From CALFCE01 sp964411665 (GTDB lineage Bacteria; Pseudomonadota; Gammaproteobacteria; Granulosicoccales; Granulosicoccaceae): 10,077 nt of DNA. A program made the position numbers and the translations under genes. The notes beneath the pieces are model-generated. The model made no database searches, had not been told where the DNA came from, and saw only the letters and a program-made list of their open reading frames with translations. How positions within the stretch are numbered: position 1 is the stretch's first letter; every line of letters begins with the position of its first letter. Below, piece after piece: positions 1 through 5,292 of the stretch. Location of the stretch: contig CAYPMR010000107.1 in the NCBI GenBank assembly GCA_964411665.1, positions 1 through 10,077 of the forward strand, written 5' to 3'.

Positions 1-1
1 T

Positions 2-160
2 GCACATACGATTGCATATACGCTGCGGGAGGCCTGGTCCTTTTTCGCCAATTCCCGCCTTGCGCTGGCTATCTCGTCAACGTTTTTCTACTGCCTGAGG
101 CGTTTAGCTCCCGATTTGGGACTAATCAACACCAATCTGTGGACGCCTACCCACCCATGA
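2..160 (+). CDS. Possible C-terminal end of an upstream gene (partial, unidentified)
   Basis: Reading from base 2, 52 codons stay open from the window edge to a TGA at 158-160. The composition is protein-like: a hydrophobic stretch (LALAISSTFFYCL) flanked by arginines, a second basic patch (CLRR) and a short polar end (TNLWTPTHP). Third codon positions are fairly GC-rich, as in the real genes here. The frame starting at base 1 is also open, to 273, but its product looks less natural. The three reverse frames are closed by stops within the first 90 bases. I do not recognise the family. Given the genes that follow, it could belong to the same polysaccharide locus, but that is a guess. It may be chance. 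Confidence 0.35.
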   Translation, partial: AHTIAYTLREAWSFFANSRLALAISSTFFYCLRRLAPDLGLINTNLWTPTHP

Positions 161-208
161 ACAACTTACCGCGCTTTATCAGTACTGCCTCACACTTGCT
201 TACAGCGA

Positions 209-255
209 AAGTTTACCAACATAACAAAACTGTTCGGTTAAACATCGGTAAACTT
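209..255. repeat. 9-bp perfect inverted repeat with a related half-site inside
   Basis: AAGTTTACC at 209-217 is the exact reverse complement of GGTAAACTT at 247-255, with 29 bases between them. Inside the gap, CGGTTAAAC at 235-243 is a near copy of CGGTAAAC at 246-253. The long gap and lack of a following T-run argue against a terminator. It could be a set of operator half-sites for the promoter region of the J-domain gene. Confidence 0.4.
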
Positions 256-340
256 ACTCAGCAGAATCTATGATAGTTATACGGGCATTCTATAAAATTG
301 GACATCGCGCCCGACGGCACTGACTAACAACAGCCAGACA

Positions 341-369
341 TTGAAATGAACCCCTGTCCAGGTTCTAAC
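341..369 (+). promoter_or_regulatory. Candidate sigma-70 promoter for the first J-domain gene
   Basis: TTGAAA (341-346, five of six consensus positions) and TCTAAC (364-369, four of six) are separated by 17 bases. Initiation would be near 376, giving a leader of about 40 bases before the ATG at 417. This is pattern matching only. Confidence 0.35.
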
Positions 370-416
370 TGAACATATTTGAGTACCCGGATTATGTCAG
401 GGTGCATTGAAAACCG

Positions 417-1256
417 ATGACATCACATATCGACTTCAATAAGTGCTACAAGAACCTGGGGTTATCGCCAGAGGCCGATTGGCAGCAAGTGCAGTCAAAA
501 TACAGGCAGCTGTTGATCCGTTGGCATCCAGACCGGCACAGACACAACAAAACGCTACATAAACACGCTACACAACATTTTATTATTCTTACGGCCGCAT
601 TTAACGAATTGCGGAATTATCATCGTGTCCACAACAGATTGCCTCTTCAAGCTGATGTCGCTGCCGTTAATCAGACGAATGTAGCAGCAGCAGTGGCTGT
701 AGGCATCGATGACGTACCTGCAGCGGGTTCGCCGGTTGCCGGTTCCAAACGTGAACCTGAAAATGCACAATCAGAAAATCCAAATACTGCAGAAAGTATT
801 TCGGTTTCCAAAGCGTCCAGGGTTAACAAAGAAAGTGCATCAGACGGTAGTACTACATTTTCGAAAGTTAGTTCTGTTGTTGCACCACGCACTGTCAGCG
901 GTGTGGCTCGAGCAGGTCAATCAAGCGAACCACAAACAACGAGGCAAACAGGCAGACGAAGGGCATCAACAAATACGCCTCGTGCAAATTCTTTCAATCT
1001 ATCAGATGAGCAATTGAAGGATGCCAGTCTTGTAAAAGTGAATACCCGGCCGGGACTGAAAGACCGGTTGAGTCACTTGCGCAGCAAACCCAGTATTGTC
1101 ACTATAGCGGCTATTGTTTCTTTACTTGTACTGGGGATGTTGCTGGTGCTTGTCCTCGACATGACGGGATCAAAAATGCGTCAAAATGAAGCAAACCGCA
1201 TTGTGATAGAAAATGGTCAGGGCGTTCCAGCCGAGCCCCAGCCAACCAGTCAGTAA
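417..1256 (+). CDS. Membrane-anchored J-domain protein (DnaJ-like co-chaperone), longer paralog
   Basis: A 279-residue protein with an N-terminal J-domain (about residues 6-75). The HPD motif needed to stimulate DnaK ATPase is intact at 37-39 in RWHPDR, preceded by the helix II segment with YRQLL. No Gly/Phe region, zinc finger or DnaJ C-terminal substrate domain is present, so it is a class C J-protein and not DnaJ itself. Residues 80-220 form a Ser/Thr/Ala-rich, probably disordered linker. A basic stretch (KDRLSHLRSK) precedes one transmembrane helix at about 226-248, and a polar, proline-containing tail of about 30 residues follows. Positive charge before the helix fits a cytoplasmic J-domain and a periplasmic tail. 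The ATG at 417 puts the J-domain at its normal place; AGGGTG lies 12 bases upstream. A paralog starts at 3194, and the convergent gene is a polysaccharide sugar transferase. A role in recruiting DnaK to the membrane is inferred; the client is unknown. Confidence 0.85.
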   Translation: MTSHIDFNKCYKNLGLSPEADWQQVQSKYRQLLIRWHPDRHRHNKTLHKHATQHFIILTAAFNELRNYHRVHNRLPLQADVAAVNQTNVAAAVAVGIDDVPAAGSPVAGSKREPENAQSENPNTAESISVSKASRVNKESASDGSTTFSKVSSVVAPRTVSGVARAGQSSEPQTTRQTGRRRASTNTPRANSFNLSDEQLKDASLVKVNTRPGLKDRLSHLRSKPSIVTIAAIVSLLVLGMLLVLVLDMTGSKMRQNEANRIVIENGQGVPAEPQPTSQ

Positions 1257-1314
1257 GCTTTTCAACACTAACAACGCAGCTAGTGAATACGCTGCTAGTG
1301 AATAATCCGCTGTA
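1257..1314. repeat. Convergent intergenic gap with a 15-bp tandem duplication
   Basis: Only 58 bases separate the stop of the J-domain gene from the stop of the opposite-strand sugar transferase gene. Bases 1275-1289 and 1290-1304 are a head-to-tail 15-bp repeat, CGC(A/T)GCTAGTGAATA, differing at one position. GCAGC (1276-1280) and GCTGC (1291-1295) can pair around a 10-base loop. No T-run follows, so this is at best a weak bidirectional terminator. Confidence 0.5.
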
Positions 1315-2751
1315 TCAACGCCCGCCTTTACCAAACAACACGACCTCTGCTGTCTGACACAAGATCAGTATGTCGAGAAATATTGTATGATTTTTGATGT
1401 AGTACAGATCAAATTCCTGTTTCTGTATCGAATCTTTAATTGACGCACCATAGGGATAACATACTTGCGCCCAACCTGTGATTCCGGGTTTAACAGCATG
1501 GCGCTCGTGGTAGTAAGGAATCTGGGTGGCAAGCTCTTCGACGAACTGCGGCCGTTCCGGCCTTGGACCCACAAAACTCATATCCCCTCGCAGCACATTG
1601 ACTATCTGCGGCAGCTCATCAATACGTGTTTTGCGCATAAACGCACCCACACGGGTAACGCGGTTATCGTTTTTGGTTGCCCACTGAGCAACACCATCCT
1701 TTTCTGCATTCACTCCCATACTGCGAAATTTCAAAACAGGAAATGCCTTTCCGAGAAGGCCAACCCGCTCTTGCTTGTATAGGAGAGGCGCAGCCAGACC
1801 CTCTTCAACCTTTATGGCTATAACGGCCAACAGCATGAATGGCCAGGTAATAATCAGAATCAGCAGGCTGGCCACAATGTCGAAAATGCGTTTCATGACG
1901 GCTTTCAAAGCGCTTTTGTCAAATCCATCTGAATAAATGAGCCAATCAGGACGCATGATATCTAGCGGAATTTTTCCTTGTTCACGCTCAAAAAATTCCA
2001 GTATGTCGATAACCTCGATGCCATTTAACTTACATCTGAGCAATTCATCCATTGGTGTGGCATTGCGCTTTTCATCCATGGCCACAACAATTTCATTGAT
2101 TTCGTTTTCAATGCAATAATCAAGAAGAGATGAAGGTAGATCTATCAGCGGTGCGTTAGTGATTTCTACATCCGCTTGCTGATTTTTATCGGTTCGATCG
2201 AGGGTTTTAATGTAAGCAAAAATCTTGAATCCACGCCTATCTACCCTGCGCCTTAGGCGTTGACTGATTGACGCAGCGGCCGCTCCACTGCCACAGACCA
2301 GTATACGGATCTTCAGTAGATCCCTGTCTACATAATAAAAAAACAACGGTCTGATAGTACCAACCATGAAAAAGGCGACAACTATTGCAATCGCGAAAAC
2401 GCCTCGCCCGAGATACAAAGCCGGTATAACATAATAAAACATGGCCAGTATGGCGCCACCAGCAATAAATCCGGAAATGGACCTTAGAAATACACCCATA
2501 ATTCCGCCACGGAATCTGGATTGATACAGGCCCATAGCCATCATGGTCGTGGGCATGACCAAACCAAACAAAATGGCGGTCAGCACGGGAGACTGGATAT
2601 TGAACCTTTCAAGATCCGTCTCGCTTAATCTGCCATCGAAACGTACATACACAGCAACGTAAACGGCGATAATACAAACGACGAATTCCAGCAGCGCCAG
2701 CAGCAGGAAGGGCACACGCAAGTGCATTTTGAAAAAACGTAAGGAACCCAC
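1315..2751 (-). CDS. Polyprenyl-phosphate sugar phosphotransferase, XrtA/PEP-CTERM exopolysaccharide type
   Basis: A 478-residue initiating sugar transferase. Such enzymes move a sugar-1-phosphate from a UDP-sugar to undecaprenyl phosphate at the inner membrane, the first step of repeat-unit assembly. Four N-terminal transmembrane helices (about 14-36, 56-75, 91-114, 117-140) precede a nucleotide-binding-like domain (about 147-265, with GSGAAAASI). A membrane helix at about 288-314 leads into the bacterial sugar transferase core. Core motifs are PVLKFRSM (338-345), RKTRIDELPQ (373-382), GDMSFVGPRPERP (389-401) and KPGITGWAQV (421-430). The N-terminal pattern LRFFKMHLRVPFLLLALLE and the segment FFEREQGKIPLDIMRPDW (253-270) resemble the TIGR03013 group tied to exosortase A loci, rather than enterobacterial WcaJ. 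The start is GTG at 2751: an in-frame TAA lies four codons upstream, and GGAG about 12 bases upstream. ATG at 2727 is the alternative. Sugar specificity cannot be read from the sequence. Confidence 0.92.
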   Translation of the reverse strand: MGSLRFFKMHLRVPFLLLALLEFVVCIIAVYVAVYVRFDGRLSETDLERFNIQSPVLTAILFGLVMPTTMMAMGLYQSRFRGGIMGVFLRSISGFIAGGAILAMFYYVIPALYLGRGVFAIAIVVAFFMVGTIRPLFFYYVDRDLLKIRILVCGSGAAAASISQRLRRRVDRRGFKIFAYIKTLDRTDKNQQADVEITNAPLIDLPSSLLDYCIENEINEIVVAMDEKRNATPMDELLRCKLNGIEVIDILEFFEREQGKIPLDIMRPDWLIYSDGFDKSALKAVMKRIFDIVASLLILIITWPFMLLAVIAIKVEEGLAAPLLYKQERVGLLGKAFPVLKFRSMGVNAEKDGVAQWATKNDNRVTRVGAFMRKTRIDELPQIVNVLRGDMSFVGPRPERPQFVEELATQIPYYHERHAVKPGITGWAQVCYPYGASIKDSIQKQEFDLYYIKNHTIFLDILILCQTAEVVLFGKGGR

Positions 2752-2839
2752 AGCTAGCCGTTACTCCAACACATATCTGCCTCTATTGTATTTTGCAGGG
2801 TGTAGCAAAGTAGGTTGCCGCGTGACAAGGCACAACAAC

Positions 2840-2946
2840 TTTGCGACACATGTTATTATTTTGCGACAATGTAATTTTATGCACTCCACATTTATGTAGC
2901 AGTTTGGTGCCGTATCCGATACCAGCAACCTGTGCAACATCGCAAA
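2840..2946. promoter_or_regulatory. Cluster of three TTTGCGA boxes, possible operator
   Basis: TTTGCGACA occurs at 2840-2848 and again at 2860-2868, exactly 20 bases apart (about two helical turns). The first copy continues CATGT and the second ATGT. A third box, TTTGCGATGT, lies on the opposite strand at 2937-2946. The cluster is about 90-195 bases upstream of the sugar transferase start. Binding by a regulator is inferred. Confidence 0.4.
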
Positions 2947-2962
2947 TTCAAAGCCTCTGAGC

Positions 2963-2991
2963 TTGTATATACGGATAAGACAAATTATGTT
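2963..2991 (+). promoter_or_regulatory. Weak candidate sigma-70 promoter for the second J-domain gene
   Basis: TTGTAT (2963-2968) and TATGTT (2986-2991) are 17 bases apart and match consensus at three and four positions. Initiation would leave a leader of nearly 200 bases before 3194, which is long. Low confidence. Confidence 0.2.
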
Positions 2992-3193
2992 TATAGCCTA
3001 GCTAGCGGTGAGCAACAAAAAAACTATAGAAAACGTTAACTTATGGGAGTTTTTTGCCGATTAGTACTGTCAACAGGATATTTAGAAGGTTTTATTTCCG
3101 AAATCAATGCCAGATGTGAGAGAACCCTGCAGACGTTGCCATTATTACTAGCAGGCACCCAATAGAAATAGAAATAAAAATCATCGTGAGATA

Positions 3194-3757
3194 ATGAACT
3201 CACTCTCGTATCAAAACTGTTATGACATTCTTTCTCTGGCAAATGATGCCAGCTGGGAAGATGCAAGCCTGAGCTATCGCAGGCTGGTTCAGCGCTGGCA
3301 TCCGGATCGCTATGAAGGTGTTGAACAAGATGGTGCCGAGAAACGTTTCATTCAAATTACCAAGGCCTACAATAAGCTTAAAATTTACCACCAGCAAAAC
3401 AAGACACTCCCCTTCGCGTCAGTAAAAGCCGATATCCCGGATAGCTCCCTGGGAAGGGGTGGAACCAACTCGTCCAGAACCGCCAACTCTCAACCACATC
3501 GAGCCCCCAGTTCTGGAAACCATGTTCACAAACGCATATCCCCAGTCGTGTGGATTGCCGGGATTGCTTTTTTTGTCGGTGGTGTGATTTTACTGATTAT
3601 GATCTCCCAGCTGGAAAAAAAGAGCAGCGAGAAAAACCGCGAGTCGGCAAGGATGCAGCGCGTTATGGAACAGGAAAAAATACAACAGGAAAGAGCCGAA
3701 TCACTGGAACTGGAAGCGCCAGAACGAGACACATCGCAGACTTTGGAGCAAAACTAG
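3194..3757 (+). CDS. Membrane-anchored J-domain protein, shorter paralog with coiled-coil tail
   Basis: A 187-residue class C J-protein. The J-domain spans about residues 5-72, with HPD at 36-38 in RWHPDR, then FIQITKAYNKLKIYH. It matches the protein encoded from 417 in several places: CY.(N/D)(I/L), an acidic residue and W before helix II, YR.L..RWHPDR, and YH..N..LP at the domain end. A short Ser/Asn-rich linker (about 80-112) is followed by a transmembrane helix at about 117-138. The last 50 residues are highly charged (EKKSSEKNRE, then QEKIQQERAE) and probably helical or coiled coil. If the J-domain is cytoplasmic, this tail is periplasmic, though the positive charge after the helix makes topology less certain. 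GTGAG at 3186-3190 is a weak ribosome-binding site. The gene runs in the same direction as the dehydrogenase gene 134 bases downstream. DnaK recruitment to a membrane process is inferred; the client is unknown. Confidence 0.85.
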   Translation: MNSLSYQNCYDILSLANDASWEDASLSYRRLVQRWHPDRYEGVEQDGAEKRFIQITKAYNKLKIYHQQNKTLPFASVKADIPDSSLGRGGTNSSRTANSQPHRAPSSGNHVHKRISPVVWIAGIAFFVGGVILLIMISQLEKKSSEKNRESARMQRVMEQEKIQQERAESLELEAPERDTSQTLEQN

Positions 3758-3850
3758 TCTGTCAGAGACGATTATTTGTCTGCCATGACGAAAGCATAGC
3801 ATTCTTTAATACTTCTCTTGCCGATAGCATAACACGCAATACCGACTAAA

Positions 3851-3860
3851 GTTAATTAAC
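3851..3860. repeat. 10-bp perfect palindrome upstream of the dehydrogenase gene
   Basis: GTTAATTAAC reads the same on both strands and sits 31 bases before the ATG at 3892, in the 134-base gap after the second J-domain gene. It is placed where an operator could act, but A/T-rich palindromes this short also occur by chance. No clear -35/-10 pair was found in the gap. Confidence 0.25.
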
Positions 3861-3891
3861 CTCCATTTTCCAGAAGTAGTTATCGACTCCT

Positions 3892-5172
3892 ATGGCAATC
3901 ATAAGTAACAATCCGAAGATCAGCATAATCGGCCTCGGCTATGTGGGTCTCCCGCTTGCCGTTGAGTTTGGTAAAAAATACGCCACTACAGGTTTCGATA
4001 TCGATGACGCACGGATCAAGGAACTCGAATCAGGTACTGACCGCACGCTGGAAATCTCCGGTGAAGAACTAAAAGAAGCCACATCCCTGACTTTCGCCAG
4101 CGATATACAAGCACTCGCTGATAGCGATGTGTTTATAGTCACAGTTCCGACGCCGATAAATCAACACAAGCAACCCGACCTCACCCCACTGATCAAAGCC
4201 AGTACAGCTATCGGATCAGTGATGAAAAAAGGCTGCACAGTGATTTACGAATCGACTGTTTATCCGGGAGCCACTGAAGAGGTGTGTGTGCCTTTGCTGG
4301 AGAAGCATTCGGGTCTGGTTTTCAATAAAGATTTTTACGCCGGTTACAGCCCCGAACGGATCAACCCGGGAGACAAAAAGCACAAGCTCAGTACCATCAC
4401 TAAAGTGACGTCCGGGTCAACCGATGAAGTCGCTGATGATATCGACGCGCTGTATGCCTCCATAATCACAGCCGGTACGCACCGAGCTGACAGCATTAAG
4501 GTTGCGGAAGCTGCGAAAGTCATAGAGAACACTCAACGAGATCTCAATATCGCTCTGATAAATGAATTGGCAATAATCTTTCAGCGACTTGATATTGATA
4601 CATTGGATGTTCTGGAAGCTGCAGGTACCAAATGGAATTTCCTCAATTTCAGACCCGGTCTTGTGGGAGGGCACTGCATCAGTGTTGATCCCTACTATCT
4701 GACCCACAAAGCGCAGGAAATTGGTTATCATCCGCGCGTCATATTATCGGGAAGGCAGATTAACGATGGCATGGGGGCGTATGTTGCTGATCAGGTCATG
4801 AAGATGATGACCCGGCGCAAGGTACATGTGGTTGATTCTAATATCCTGATTATGGGCTTTGCGTTCAAGGAGAACTGCCCTGATCTGCGTAACACGCGAG
4901 TGATCGATATTTACAACGAGCTACACAGCTATCACGCTAACGTCGACGTTTATGATCCATGGGTCAGTGCGCAAGAGGCCCAGGCTGAGTACGGCATTGC
5001 GGTTATAGAAGATCTGAAACCAAACCACTATGATGCAATCATACTTGCAGTAGGTCATAACGAATTTCTTGAATTGGGCGTTGACGGAATCCGAAAACTC
5101 GGACGGGGCGAAACGGTTCTTTTCGATATAAAAAGCCTGTTGCCAAAAGATGCATCGGATCAAAGGCTTTAA
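3892..5172 (+). CDS. tviB: UDP-N-acetyl-hexosamine 6-dehydrogenase, TviB/WbpO type
   Basis: A 426-residue cytoplasmic enzyme of the UDP-glucose/GDP-mannose dehydrogenase superfamily. It oxidises C6 of a UDP-sugar to the uronic acid in two NAD-dependent steps. The N-terminal Rossmann domain carries GLGYVGLPLAVEFGK (14-28). TVPTPIN and QPDLTPL follow, then YESTVYPG and GYSPERINPGDKKH. The central helix has AKVIENTQRDLNIALINEL, and the catalytic cysteine is Cys262 in VGGHCISVDPYYLTHKAQ. The C-terminal domain has GFAFKENCPDLRNTR. These blocks, and the end SDQRL, follow Salmonella TviB (UDP-GlcNAc dehydrogenase of Vi antigen) closely from memory, and differ from the Ugd/TuaD UDP-glucose enzymes. 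Length is normal. The substrate is probably UDP-GlcNAc or UDP-GalNAc, but this is family inference. No strong ribosome-binding site precedes the ATG. The epimerase gene follows after 120 bases. Confidence 0.9.
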   Translation: MAIISNNPKISIIGLGYVGLPLAVEFGKKYATTGFDIDDARIKELESGTDRTLEISGEELKEATSLTFASDIQALADSDVFIVTVPTPINQHKQPDLTPLIKASTAIGSVMKKGCTVIYESTVYPGATEEVCVPLLEKHSGLVFNKDFYAGYSPERINPGDKKHKLSTITKVTSGSTDEVADDIDALYASIITAGTHRADSIKVAEAAKVIENTQRDLNIALINELAIIFQRLDIDTLDVLEAAGTKWNFLNFRPGLVGGHCISVDPYYLTHKAQEIGYHPRVILSGRQINDGMGAYVADQVMKMMTRRKVHVVDSNILIMGFAFKENCPDLRNTRVIDIYNELHSYHANVDVYDPWVSAQEAQAEYGIAVIEDLKPNHYDAIILAVGHNEFLELGVDGIRKLGRGETVLFDIKSLLPKDASDQRL

Positions 5173-5189
5173 ACAGAAGTCTCTGTTTA
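5170..5189 (+). other. Perfect 8-bp hairpin overlapping the dehydrogenase stop codon
   Basis: TAAACAGA (5170-5177) pairs with TCTGTTTA (5182-5189) around the loop AGTC. The left arm begins with the stop codon TAA. No T-run follows, so it is not a standard intrinsic terminator. It could protect or process the mRNA end between the two genes. Confidence 0.4.
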
Positions 5190-5231
5190 GGTAAGCAATA
5201 ACATCATGCTGATTTATTGAAGGTAGTTTGC

Positions 5232-5255
5232 CCGATTTAAATACCAGCCAATCGG
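5232..5255. repeat. 6-bp inverted repeat in the dehydrogenase-epimerase gap
   Basis: CCGATT (5232-5237) and AATCGG (5250-5255) are complementary across 12 bases, 38 bases before the epimerase start. It is short and could be chance, but it is one of three dyads in this 120-base gap. Confidence 0.25.
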
Positions 5256-5266
5256 TAATAAGAAAC

Positions 5267-5278
5267 CCGCAGCTGCGG
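5267..5278. repeat. 12-bp perfect palindrome next to the epimerase start
   Basis: CCGCAGCTGCGG is fully self-complementary and ends 14 bases before the GTG start at 5293, abutting the weak ribosome-binding sequence ACGGA (5280-5284). It could be an operator, or a site where two mRNA copies or arms pair. As an RNA hairpin it would have little loop, so a DNA-binding role is somewhat more natural. Confidence 0.4.
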
Positions 5279-5292
5279 TACGGACAATCATA

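Larger units (their letters stand above)
161..416. other. Intergenic region upstream of the first J-domain gene
   Basis: No convincing gene lies in these 256 bases. A 38-codon frame (157-273) starts by ATGA overlap with the preceding stop, but it has no recognisable product. The region holds an inverted repeat (209-217 and 247-255) and a candidate sigma-70 promoter (341-369), listed separately. A weak ribosome-binding sequence, AGGGTG at 399-404, lies 12 bases before the ATG at 417. Confidence 0.5.
2752..3193. promoter_or_regulatory. 442-base divergent control region
   Basis: This gap lies between the sugar transferase (leftward) and the second J-domain gene (rightward), so it must hold promoters for both. 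No credible gene is present. It contains three TTTGCGA boxes (2840-2946), a weak candidate rightward promoter (2963-2991), A/T-rich complementary arms (AAAAAACT near 3018-3025, AGTTTTTT at 3048-3055), and a degenerate six-base tandem repeat, ATAGAA ATAGAA ATAAAA (3162-3179), just before the ribosome-binding region. The leftward promoter could not be placed with confidence. Confidence 0.6.

Noticed and set aside
157..273. 38-codon frame beginning by ATGA overlap with the first stop
   Set aside because: No recognisable product or ribosome-binding site, and it contains the inverted repeat; probably chance.
709..1017. 102-codon frame overlapping the J-domain gene linker in another frame
   Set aside because: The low-complexity linker allows a chance open frame; its translation has no domain or start signal.
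1465..1782. 105-codon frame antisense to the sugar transferase
   Set aside because: It lies opposite the conserved catalytic core of a clear gene and resembles no protein family.
2829..2846. Possible sigma-54 promoter (GGCAC then TTTGC), attractive because exosortase loci often have a sigma-54 activator
   Set aside because: The distance from GG to GC is 12 bases instead of the required 10, and the flanking consensus is poor.
3018..3055. AAAAAACT / AGTTTTTT arms as an intrinsic terminator
   Set aside because: The stem is almost all A-T with a 22-base loop, and no gene ends just upstream.
3036..3266. 76-codon leftward frame in the divergent region
   Set aside because: It overlaps the start of the J-domain gene and has an unnatural Tyr/Phe repeat arising from the ATAGAA repeat.
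4417..4731. 104-codon frame antisense to the dehydrogenase
   Set aside because: It is the shadow of a strongly conserved coding region, with no independent evidence.
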